This document shows, piece after piece, positions 13,805 through 21,339 of a DNA stretch of 26,260 nucleotides (within the stretch, counting starts at the first letter, position 1; every line of letters begins with the position of its first letter). The position numbers and the translations under genes are program-made. A model generated the notes under the pieces. The model saw only the letters and a list, made by a program, of their open reading frames with translations, ran no database searches and was not told the origin of the DNA. Source of the DNA: a virus; IMG/VR virus record IMGVR_UViG_3300021142_001670, positions 1 through 26,260 of that record; one strand, given 5' to 3'.

Positions 13805-14524
13805 ATGATCAAGCACGTTGGTAAACACAACAGTAAAAAAATTGTACTACTATGGAGAAAGGTGCCTAATGAAGATCATATGGCGCTTGTACTATATAGT
13901 GATACTCTTCCGAGAATGATTCATGACGAAGTAATGAAGCAATTGGAAAGCCCAATTGGACAAAATGCCAAGGATTTCAGTGATGTACTATTCCGTACAA
14001 CATTGAATGACGGGCGCAATGCGTTGGAAGTTTTACACCGCGAGGGATTTATTAAAAAGGTTCCAACCAGTCAAGTTTTAATTACACCCACAATGAAATC
14101 CAGTGTTCGTTTAGATGAACTAAATGGCATCCTAGACGAAATGGACAAAGGTGACGAAGCACTAAAACGCCTTGCCGATATTGACAGAGAAGCCGGAATG
14201 CAACCCAAGAAACGTGTTCGAGAAGGTCGCGAAGTTGGAATGCCACCAAACAACGCCAGCCTGAGCAGAACCAATCAAGCAGTTGATCCAACTGCTACCG
14301 CAGCAGCATATGTAAAAGGTGTTATACCAGATGATGCAGTATTGACTGACGAGCATCTAGCACAACAACGAATTTCACAAGCTGAAACAATGAAGAAGCA
14401 AGCAGAGCAATTACTTGCCGAAGCAAAGAGATTAGAAGCGGAAGCAAATGATTTATCCCCTGCGAAAAATGTCAAACCAACAAGAGCCAAAAAAGCCAAA
14501 GCAACCGAGAAGTCGGCGGCTTAA
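13805..14524 (+). CDS. Conserved T4-like phage protein with helical C-terminus, 239 aa
   Basis: The N-terminal ~100 residues (MIKHVGKHNSKKIVLLWRKV, PNEDHMALVLYSDTLP, DGRNALEVLHREGFIKKVPT) form a conserved globular part that I recognise from other T4-like phage genomes, though without a firm function. The C-terminal half is low-complexity and helical (AETMKKQAEQLLAEAKRLEA), ending in a Lys/Ala tail (about 215-239) that could bind DNA. The stop lies inside the start region of the next gene. A structural or DNA-associated late role is possible. Confidence 0.75.
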   Translation: MIKHVGKHNSKKIVLLWRKVPNEDHMALVLYSDTLPRMIHDEVMKQLESPIGQNAKDFSDVLFRTTLNDGRNALEVLHREGFIKKVPTSQVLITPTMKSSVRLDELNGILDEMDKGDEALKRLADIDREAGMQPKKRVREGREVGMPPNNASLSRTNQAVDPTATAAAYVKGVIPDDAVLTDEHLAQQRISQAETMKKQAEQLLAEAKRLEAEANDLSPAKNVKPTRAKKAKATEKSAA

Positions 14525-14816
14525 TTTAAACAGCAAGGACAAATGGGAACGACTTCTTAAAGAAATCGTTAAAGAACAAGTTCCCGTTACAGTTCTTAAA
14601 GATATATGTGTCAATTTAAAAGATGGCACCACTGTGGAAGTTAATGTTGAGCAACTGCTCAGTGAGGGAGTTGATCCCGAACAATTGGAAAAAATTATCA
14701 ACAAAAAACTTGCTCAGTTAGACATGTACATATCAGATGTGGACTTTCACATCAGTGTAGACAGTGTGGCAAAAACTGTACAACCGTACACAGACAAAAT
14801 ACTTAAAGATCTATGA
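14469..14816 (+). CDS. Conserved T4-like phage protein, 115 aa
   Basis: The frame is open from an ATG at 14448, but the ATG at 14469 gives the typical basic N-terminus MSNQQEPKKPKQPRSRR and a smaller overlap, so it is preferred. The conserved part follows: DKWERLLKEIVKEQVPVTVL, VNLKDGTTVEVNVEQLL, and SDVDFHISVDSVAKTVQPYT near the end. This is a familiar family in T4-like marine and freshwater phages, with unknown function. It overlaps the dihydrofolate reductase start by 4 nt, so expression is coupled to nucleotide metabolism genes. Confidence 0.75.
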   Translation: MSNQQEPKKPKQPRSRRLNLNSKDKWERLLKEIVKEQVPVTVLKDICVNLKDGTTVEVNVEQLLSEGVDPEQLEKIINKKLAQLDMYISDVDFHISVDSVAKTVQPYTDKILKDL

Positions 14817-15313
14817 TAAATGCAATCTTTGCTGCCGACATGTTCGGTGGCATGGGTTACCAAGGCACTTTGCCCTGGCCCCATAATTCCGCTGACTTAA
14901 AACATTTTCAACAACTAACTGAAGGTGACATTGTGGTAATGGGTCGTCGCACATATGATGACCCCAAAATGCCCAAACCCTTGCCTGATAGGACAGTTTA
15001 TGTGATCAGTAATCGAATGATCGCAGATAGTGTGCATCAAATTCAGGGCGATATTGTGAACGAGATATTACGATTAGAACAAGCCAACCCTGATCGAACT
15101 ATTTGGGTTATTGGTGGTGCTGATGTATTAGAAAAATGCGAAAGCATTTATGACAGAATATACTTGACACACATCAAAGGTTCTTATCGTGCAGACACAA
15201 AAATTAATCTTAAATCATTTTTGTCAGGGCGATTAATGCGTAGTGCAAGTGCTGCCCCGGAAGATGACTGTACTTTTGTTGTTTACGAATCAGTCTTTAG
15301 AAGATCTATATAA
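14813..15313 (+). CDS. frd: Dihydrofolate reductase
   Basis: This 166-residue protein shows the DHFR plan: INAIFAADMFGGMGYQGTLP-W with Trp22, an acidic active-site residue in SADLKHF (Asp28), the NADPH-binding VVMGRRTYDD (41-50), VYVISNR, and the second glycine motif IWVIGGADVLEK with the consecutive Gly-Gly. It reduces dihydrofolate to tetrahydrofolate, replacing the cofactor oxidised by thymidylate synthase, whose gene follows after 86 nt. This is the T4 frd-td arrangement, except that here the two genes are separated by a promoter. Symbol by analogy with T4 (folA in bacteria). Confidence 0.93.
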   Translation: MINAIFAADMFGGMGYQGTLPWPHNSADLKHFQQLTEGDIVVMGRRTYDDPKMPKPLPDRTVYVISNRMIADSVHQIQGDIVNEILRLEQANPDRTIWVIGGADVLEKCESIYDRIYLTHIKGSYRADTKINLKSFLSGRLMRSASAAPEDDCTFVVYESVFRRSI

Positions 15314-15363
15314 TACGTTTTTTATACGGTCCGCGAACTACACTAATATTTATTCCATTTAAT

Positions 15364-15392
15364 TTGTTTTTTAATTCATAATCAATTATAAT
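15364..15392 (+). promoter_or_regulatory. Promoter of thymidylate synthase, predicted to give a leaderless mRNA
   Basis: TTGTTT at 15364-15369, 17-nt spacer (AAT at positions 4-6, as in the other promoters), TATAAT at 15387-15392. Only 7 nt separate the -10 from the ATG at 15400, so transcription should start at or next to the start codon. The rest of the 86-nt gap is AT-rich, with no other feature seen. Confidence 0.65.
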
Positions 15393-15399
15393 CTAATCT

Positions 15400-16245
15400 A
15401 TGCACCAATACCTATCTGCACTAAAACAAGTTCTTGAACAAGGAACTGTAAAACAAGATCGCACCGGAACAGGCACTATAAGCCTGTTTGGCTTACAACA
15501 ACGATACGATCTAAGACAAGGTTTTCCAGCAGTTACTACAAAACGACTGGCATGGAAATCGGTTGTCAGCGAACTGCTTTGGTTTATTGAAGGTTCAGGG
15601 GACGAACGACGCCTACGGGAAATCTTACATGGAGATAGAAACTCTCCAAAAGACACCATTTGGACTGCCAATGCCGAAGCACCTTATTGGAAGTCCAAGG
15701 CACAGTATTCTGGAGACTTGGGTCGAGTCTACGGAGTGCAATGGCGCAATTGGAATGGGATAGACCAATTATCACAATTAATCACTGATATTCAAACCAA
15801 TCCATACAGTCGCAGACACATACTAACGGCATGGAATGTTGCTGACTTAGATCGAATGGCATTACCTCCTTGTCACGTGTTGGCTCAGTTCAGTGTAAGA
15901 CATGTACAGAATGGCCCTAATGAACTCAGTTGCCAAATGTACCAACGAAGTTGTGATATGTTTTTAGGGGTTCCATTTAATGTGGCAAGCTACAGCTTGT
16001 TAACGCATATGATCGCTCAAGTGTGCGATCTTGCCGTAGGAGAGTTTGTTCACGTTCTCGGCGACGCTCACATCTACCTTAATCACATTGAGCAGGTAAA
16101 TGAACAATTGAAACGTGAACCCTTACCTGCGCCACAACTATGGCTCAATCCCGAGGTTAAAGACATAGATCGGTTTACTATGGCAGATATAAAATTATTA
16201 GGCTACAAATCGCATGCGGCTATTACTGCGGAAATGGCAGTATGA
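15400..16245 (+). CDS. td: Thymidylate synthase (ThyA type)
   Basis: The full ThyA signature is present: KQDRTGTGTISLFGLQQRYD, GFPAVTTKRLAWKSVVSELL-WF, GDLGRVYGVQWRNW, PPCH with catalytic Cys158, CQMYQRSCDMFLGVPFNVAS, and HVLGDAHIYLNH. Length is 281 residues, close to T4 Td (286). It methylates dUMP to dTMP using methylene-tetrahydrofolate, working with the adjacent DHFR to supply DNA precursors. The start MHQYLSAL aligns with the MKQYLELM start of the E. coli enzyme, so the start codon is firm even though no ribosome binding site precedes it. No intron interrupts it, unlike T4 td. Confidence 0.96.
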   Translation: MHQYLSALKQVLEQGTVKQDRTGTGTISLFGLQQRYDLRQGFPAVTTKRLAWKSVVSELLWFIEGSGDERRLREILHGDRNSPKDTIWTANAEAPYWKSKAQYSGDLGRVYGVQWRNWNGIDQLSQLITDIQTNPYSRRHILTAWNVADLDRMALPPCHVLAQFSVRHVQNGPNELSCQMYQRSCDMFLGVPFNVASYSLLTHMIAQVCDLAVGEFVHVLGDAHIYLNHIEQVNEQLKREPLPAPQLWLNPEVKDIDRFTMADIKLLGYKSHAAITAEMAV

Positions 16246-16877
16246 TTATGATGCACTTTCCGCCAGGAGCAAGAGGCGATTTCCTTGGCGGATTTTTGCT
16301 CGACAATATATCTGAGAGGGATAATTTTGCAGTACATAGTCCAAAATTCAATTATACAAAGATACATTTTCCAAATTCTTTTGATTTTTTAAATAGCAAT
16401 GAGTCAATTAAGATTAGAATAGATGCCAATTTTAATGCTGTTAATTATATTCAAATAGCACACAACCACATTGTTAAAAATGGGCCCGAAGTAAGATTAG
16501 ATGACTCGCTGGATCAACACTATATGTTTATAAAAGACTTGATTAAACGTGACAAAATAGTGTATAATTATAAAGCAAAGTATGATTACTGGATTGACTT
16601 TTCTGCACTAAACGATTTTGATTTTTTATGGGATCTTTATTTGCTAGTCAACAAAACTACACCCGACTCTAGATTGTTAGATCAAGCATTGAAAAATATA
16701 ACGCAACAAATACCAATTGAAAACAATACAAAAAAATTATCAAAGTTATTGGATTTTGAAATAAAATTTAATTTACTAGACCAATATCGATCTTTTGACT
16801 ACACCGAATTTATCAATTCAATTGACTACGAAAGTTTGTTAAAATTAAGCAATTATTCTAAGAATAAATTTATATGA
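16242..16877 (+). CDS. Hypothetical protein, 211 aa, with N-terminal PGxRGDF loop
   Basis: It overlaps the thymidylate synthase stop by 4 nt. The N-terminus MHFPPGARGDFLGGFLLDNI looks like a strand followed by a Gly-rich phosphate-binding turn and helix, reminiscent of sulfotransferase-type or similar nucleotide-binding starts, but the rest shows no supporting motif. The body is AT-rich and Asn/Lys/Ile/Asp-rich, differing from the genes to its left, and begins the AT-rich right part of the window. The next gene is a nucleotide-sugar epimerase (4-nt overlap), so a glycan role is possible. Function not assigned. Confidence 0.65.
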   Translation: MIMMHFPPGARGDFLGGFLLDNISERDNFAVHSPKFNYTKIHFPNSFDFLNSNESIKIRIDANFNAVNYIQIAHNHIVKNGPEVRLDDSLDQHYMFIKDLIKRDKIVYNYKAKYDYWIDFSALNDFDFLWDLYLLVNKTTPDSRLLDQALKNITQQIPIENNTKKLSKLLDFEIKFNLLDQYRSFDYTEFINSIDYESLLKLSNYSKNKFI

Positions 16878-17842
16878 GATATCTTGTAACTGGCGGGGCG
16901 GGCTTTATAGGACACAATGTAGTACGTTCCTTAGAACAAATGGGCTACGAATGCATCATAATGGACAGTATCACTGACTATGGATTTGTCAATAAAGAAG
17001 AATTAGATTACTTAAAAAGAGAACGCAATCGGCGTATTAGAGCCGGAATCCATCATGTGGATTTACGAGATCATGCGGGTGTAAAAGGTGTTATAGGCAG
17101 TTTTGACTTTGCTGGAGTTGTGCACCTTGCCAGTTTCCCTAGGCAAAAAGTATTTGCAAAAAATCCCATTTGGGGAGCAGATGTTATGGGCACTGGGTTA
17201 ATTAATCTATTAGAATGGACCAAAGACTATAAAATACCCAAGTTTGTTTATGTTAGTAGCAGTATGGTGTATGGCGACTTTCAAGATGGTGTTCGAGAAA
17301 CTGCCGAATGCCGTCCTGCAGGGCAGTATGGTATTATGAAATATATGGGAGAAAAACTTGTTGAAGATTATGCTCGTCGTGGCGCTTTTGATCACGTTAT
17401 CATACGGCCCTCTGCTGTATATGGTGAATATGATGTCGAAGATAGAGTAGTGTCAAAGTTCATGCTTGCAGCAATGCGTGACCAAACAATCACAGTGCGT
17501 GGGGCAAACGAATCATTAGACTTTACTCATGTAGATGATGTTGCACAGGGCATTGCATTGGCTGCTAGCAAAACAGAAGCTAATGGTAATACGTACAACA
17601 TGACGCGATGTGCTAGTAAACAGATTACCTTGTTAGATGCAGCTGCACTATGTATCAAGATTGTGGGCCGGGGCAAGATAGACATACAAGACAAAGATCC
17701 GCACTTTCCCAGTAGAGGCCGATTAAATATCGATCGGGCACGACAGGAACTTGGATACGACCCTAAAATAAACATCAAAGAAGGCTTTAAACGTTATCAC
17801 AAATGGTTTCGAGAGAGTGTATATTGGCAACAAAAATTATAA
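16874..17842 (+). CDS. NAD(P)-dependent nucleotide-sugar epimerase/dehydratase (extended SDR)
   Basis: The Rossmann motif TGGAGFIGHN is at residues 6-15. Catalytic elements follow in order: FAGVVHLAS, VYVSSSMVYGD (catalytic Ser region) and the YxxxK pair in QYGIMKY (Tyr152, Lys156), then IIRPSAVYGEYD, a substrate-binding loop. The length of 322 residues is typical of UDP-glucose 4-epimerase and dTDP-glucose dehydratase relatives. It probably makes or isomerises an activated sugar. The DegT-type aminotransferase downstream (2-nt gap) suggests an amino-sugar pathway for phage or host surface glycan. Confidence 0.9.
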   Translation: MRYLVTGGAGFIGHNVVRSLEQMGYECIIMDSITDYGFVNKEELDYLKRERNRRIRAGIHHVDLRDHAGVKGVIGSFDFAGVVHLASFPRQKVFAKNPIWGADVMGTGLINLLEWTKDYKIPKFVYVSSSMVYGDFQDGVRETAECRPAGQYGIMKYMGEKLVEDYARRGAFDHVIIRPSAVYGEYDVEDRVVSKFMLAAMRDQTITVRGANESLDFTHVDDVAQGIALAASKTEANGNTYNMTRCASKQITLLDAAALCIKIVGRGKIDIQDKDPHFPSRGRLNIDRARQELGYDPKINIKEGFKRYHKWFRESVYWQQKL

Positions 17843-17844
17843 AG

Positions 17845-18942
17845 ATGTATGGCGTTGATCGCCAATACCAAAACTTAAAACAGGAAGTACTGGACATAAC
17901 CGACACTGTGTTAAGTACCGGACGAGTTTTGGACGGAGATTATACCACAAAATTTGAACTTGAAATAGCTCATCGATTAAATCGCAATTATGCCATAACA
18001 GTCAATAGTGCCACTACCGGCTTGGTTTTTGCACTAAAATGTTTATTTTCCGGCGAAAAATCAGGTCTTTTAATACCCGCAGTTAGTTATATTGCTACCA
18101 TGAACTCTGCGATACTGTCCAAGTATGCAAATATACAAATCTGTGATGTAGACCCAAGTGGGTTAATGGACTTGGGACGAGCCGACCAAGCAATGGGATC
18201 TGAGATTCAAACTGTTATGTACGTTAATCTTTTTGGTAACACTGTGGACTGGGACCGTTTTAAAATAATGACTCAATTTTTTGGCAGTGAACAGGTTAGA
18301 GTTATTGAAGATGCAGCGCAGAGTTTTGGTGCCAGTTTTAATGGAGTTCCTTCGGGCAAGATGGGCGATGTCAGTGTACTGAGTTTTGATCCCACAAAGA
18401 ACTTGAACAACTTTGGTTCGGGCGGCATGATACTAACTGATGATATCACAGTATACGAGTTAATTAAAAATTTACGCGACAATGGCAAACATACCGGACA
18501 CGAGATGCCAGGCATTAACAGCAAAATGAGCGAAGTCGACTGTGCCATTATGACCATGAAACTCAAACACTTTGATAAATGGCAAGCACGTCGTACTGAA
18601 ATTGCCGATTACTACACACGGGAACTACAAGGATTGGTTGAAGTTCCAGTGGCTACTCCGGGTACCACGCATGCTTGGAGCAAGTATGTTATACGTGTGC
18701 CCAATAGAATGCAGTTAAAGAAACATCTGGATTATAATGATATAGAATCCAAACCAACATACACTCGTGCATTGTATGAGGAGTTTGTGGGCAGGAGTTA
18801 TGCCCCGGGTGGCCCAACAGGCGATGATGGGTGGGAATGTCATAGATTTACTCGGGAATGTTTGTCACTGCCAATCTACCCCGAGTTATACGATAGCGAA
18901 GTTGAACGAGTAGTTAGGACTATTCGAGAGTACTTCCGTTAA
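17845..18942 (+). CDS. DegT/DnrJ/EryC1/StrS-family PLP aminotransferase
   Basis: The start at 17845 follows the epimerase stop by 2 nt; an earlier in-frame ATG-less start at 17803 would overlap it by 40 nt. Family motifs: VNSATTGLVFALK (phosphate site), LIPAVSYIATMNSAI, VIEDAAQSFGA (Asp stacking on PLP) and LSFDPTKNLNNFGSGGM with the Schiff-base Lys185. It transfers an amino group from glutamate to a keto-sugar nucleotide, most likely the product of the neighbouring epimerase/dehydratase. At 365 residues it is complete. Its 3' end overlaps the convergent Bug-protein gene by 23 nt. Confidence 0.9.
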   Translation: MYGVDRQYQNLKQEVLDITDTVLSTGRVLDGDYTTKFELEIAHRLNRNYAITVNSATTGLVFALKCLFSGEKSGLLIPAVSYIATMNSAILSKYANIQICDVDPSGLMDLGRADQAMGSEIQTVMYVNLFGNTVDWDRFKIMTQFFGSEQVRVIEDAAQSFGASFNGVPSGKMGDVSVLSFDPTKNLNNFGSGGMILTDDITVYELIKNLRDNGKHTGHEMPGINSKMSEVDCAIMTMKLKHFDKWQARRTEIADYYTRELQGLVEVPVATPGTTHAWSKYVIRVPNRMQLKKHLDYNDIESKPTYTRALYEEFVGRSYAPGGPTGDDGWECHRFTRECLSLPIYPELYDSEVERVVRTIREYFR

Positions 18943-19873
18943 TGCCAACATTGATATTTAATTTTTTAATTAATAATCTGTATCGTTCGGCATCATCGTT
19001 TAGATCTAATTCAGAAGCATTCCATTTTTTATAATTCTTTACCGCAATAGATTCTTTAACGTTTTCAGTATTAAACGCGGAATTCAATGCATTACGTAGA
19101 ATTAGTTGTATATCATGTGGAACCGATTTATCAATGTAAAAGGCAGCACCTGTTTTTGGGCCATTGATATTTGTTTTTTTGCCAACAAATTCATCCAGTG
19201 TTGGTACATCAGGATAGTCAGCATCTCTGTGTTGCGATGCTATTGCTAAAAATTTAATTTTTCCTGCTTTTTCCAATGCTTTCCCGGAGGCCAAGGTTAC
19301 AAAACTAAAAGACAATTGTTTATTTGATACGTCTATTAACCAAGTACTGTATTCCTTGTACGGAATATGTGTAGCGTCAATTCCTAAATATTGTGCAAAC
19401 TGCGAACTAAAAATATGTCCAGTTGAGCCTATGGCCCAAGACCCATAATACGGATGTTTTTTGATCAGATCTTGTAATTCTTGTATATTCTTTATATCAG
19501 TTGATGATATCAACATCAAATCACTTGATGTTGATGCAGTCAATACTGTTAGATTTTTAATCAACTCTGATTTTCCGTATACCAATGGATAGGCATTGAT
19601 CACTGTGGGATCAGTGAAATAAATAGAGTATCCATCTGCTACACGATTTTTGTATTCTTGTAACGATACTGATCCGTTGCCACCCGGTCGATTCTCCAAT
19701 ACAACTGGAACTTTTAATATTTCTTCTAGAGATTGAGTTAATGCTCTTGTATAACTATCTGGACCCGATCCTACAGGAAATGAAGTAATTATTGTTATTG
19801 TAGATGATGGAAAATCTTTAGCAAATAGCAATGTGCTTGTTGCAATCAATAAACAGATTAAAATTTTTTTCAC
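18920..19873 (-). CDS. Bug/TctC-family periplasmic solute-binding protein
   Basis: MKKILICLLIATSTLLFAKD is a clear signal peptide with cleavage expected after Ala18. The mature protein has the Bug (tripartite tricarboxylate transporter) pattern: ITIITSFPVGSGPDSYTRAL, VVLENRPGGNGSVSLQEY (binding loop), VADGYSIYF, and GSTGHIFSSQF then THIPYKEYSTW, where the family reads YKG. At 317 residues it is full length. Family members bind small carboxylates in the periplasm for TctAB permeases, none of which is encoded here, so host permeases would be needed. It overlaps the ANL gene by 4 nt. AT-rich and unusual in a phage. Confidence 0.88.
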   Translation of the reverse strand: MKKILICLLIATSTLLFAKDFPSSTITIITSFPVGSGPDSYTRALTQSLEEILKVPVVLENRPGGNGSVSLQEYKNRVADGYSIYFTDPTVINAYPLVYGKSELIKNLTVLTASTSSDLMLISSTDIKNIQELQDLIKKHPYYGSWAIGSTGHIFSSQFAQYLGIDATHIPYKEYSTWLIDVSNKQLSFSFVTLASGKALEKAGKIKFLAIASQHRDADYPDVPTLDEFVGKKTNINGPKTGAAFYIDKSVPHDIQLILRNALNSAFNTENVKESIAVKNYKKWNASELDLNDDAERYRLLIKKLNINVGINGSTLE

Positions 19874-21339
19874 TGGAGTTCCTTTAATTTGCTTCTACAA
19901 TATTCTCTAATTTTATTGTAATCTAATTTTCTACTGGCAAAATAAATTTCTTTATTTTGATCTTGCATGACATAATTTATACCAACATTTGTATACGATT
20001 CTTTAAAATACTTATTTAATAACAGTTCAGCATCATTGTTTTCTCTCCAAATTGCTAGATAAATTTTTTCATTTTCTGCATCAATTACCAAATTGGCGTC
20101 AGCACCGAAGTATTTGGTAATTTTACTTTCAATCTCAGATTGGTCAACCCATTCTTCATTTATTCTATATTTGTTACTACGTCCTCTAAAATAGTAATCG
20201 CCATTGATTACATCAAATTTGTCATTGCTGGTTTTCCAGTCTTCTCCCAATTCAGGAATATTGATATGTAATTTTCCTTCAATAACTGCTATACCAAATT
20301 TGTCATCAAGTGGTTTTCCTTGATTCGCGACATCGTATGTTGTTAAATCAGTGTATCGATCAACATGTTTTAAAAAAAATCCCTGCCCGATTGTGGTATC
20401 ACCAAACAATGATTTAATAAATTGAATATTTTTATCTTTGACCAATTTGGCTGATTCTAATGTGATGTTAAACAACGTGTTGATTTTGACTGTGTGGGTA
20501 ACACGTGGAGTATTTGTCAAATAATCTTCTAGCATTTGTTGTGTATATAAAAATAAATTATTAATTTTATTTTCTTGTATAAATTTTATTTGATTAGGCG
20601 GGGTTATATCTGTATATGTAAACTGCTCTTTGCTATTCATAAACGCTGGCAAGAAATGATATGCAATGGAAGCGCCGTGATGCATATTTCTAGTGTGCAA
20701 AACTTTATTATCGGATTCAAAGTTTAATAATCTTGCCATTCGTTCAGCCATGAAATAAACTTTGCGATGACTGTTTATAATTTTCTTTGGGTTTCCTGTA
20801 GTGCCACTACTGGCCGAGTATAGGAAAATTGATTCTGGCGTGGCATCAATTTGATTTTTCATTTGTTCATACAACAAATTACTTTTGATTTTATATCTAT
20901 CGCAGTCTTCTTGAAAAATAATATTATCGGATAATTTTTTATTTCTTTGAATATCCCAATATGCATACATTTTAGAATTTGGATCATAGTAGGATTCTTG
21001 TGTAATTATATAATCAATTTTTCCGTGTATATTCATGTTGTAACTGTGCAGGTCGGATTCTGCATAGGCTCTTGGTAAGTCCACTATTAGAATTAATCCC
21101 AACTCAAGAGCAGCAAATAACACCGAGTAGTAATATATGTTGGGCCCACAATTGAGTAAAATTGTTTGACCTTTTGTTACATTATATTTTTCAACCAGCA
21201 TGGTTTTCCAAAAATTAATCATCTCACACAACTCTGAATGATTGTAGGTATTTTTATATTCTTGTGTATTATTGTCGTGATTGTATATTAGTATATCGGT
21301 ATTAATACAATGTCTAGTTATTATATTTTTATATTGCAT
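19870..21339 (-). CDS. Adenylate-forming (ANL/AMP-binding) enzyme
   Basis: The start ATG at 21339 gives an 11-nt overlap with the upstream stop; a longer frame back to 21438 would overlap 110 nt. Motifs from the 489-residue product: the ATP-binding P-loop YSASSGTTGNPKKI (174-187), FGDTTIGQG (about 312-320, A5-like), and YFRGRSNKYRINEEWVDQSE (about 383-402), the hinge of the C-terminal domain. A late FASRKLDYNKIREY offers the catalytic Lys region, though not the standard PxTxxGK. ANL enzymes activate a carboxylate as acyl-AMP, then usually as a thioester. Downstream lies a Bug carboxylate-binding protein. The substrate is unknown. Sequence is very AT-rich. Confidence 0.85.
   Translation of the reverse strand: MQYKNIITRHCINTDILIYNHDNNTQEYKNTYNHSELCEMINFWKTMLVEKYNVTKGQTILLNCGPNIYYYSVLFAALELGLILIVDLPRAYAESDLHSYNMNIHGKIDYIITQESYYDPNSKMYAYWDIQRNKKLSDNIIFQEDCDRYKIKSNLLYEQMKNQIDATPESIFLYSASSGTTGNPKKIINSHRKVYFMAERMARLLNFESDNKVLHTRNMHHGASIAYHFLPAFMNSKEQFTYTDITPPNQIKFIQENKINNLFLYTQQMLEDYLTNTPRVTHTVKINTLFNITLESAKLVKDKNIQFIKSLFGDTTIGQGFFLKHVDRYTDLTTYDVANQGKPLDDKFGIAVIEGKLHINIPELGEDWKTSNDKFDVINGDYYFRGRSNKYRINEEWVDQSEIESKITKYFGADANLVIDAENEKIYLAIWRENNDAELLLNKYFKESYTNVGINYVMQDQNKEIYFASRKLDYNKIREYCRSKLKELQ

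Noticed and set aside
14071-14499. Several long open frames on the minus strand opposite the 239-residue phage gene
   Set aside because: They are antisense shadows without ribosome binding sites or recognisable protein features; the plus frame has a conserved phage pattern.
15309-15314. TATAAT at the end of the dihydrofolate reductase gene
   Set aside because: The nearest TTTACG is 21 nt away and no gene starts soon after; the better box for thymidylate synthase is at 15387.
16539-16568. TTGATT-18-TATAAT inside the 211-residue hypothetical gene
   Set aside because: Wrong spacer length for this phage's promoters, lacks the AATG word, and sits in AT-rich coding DNA with no gene start downstream for 300 nt.
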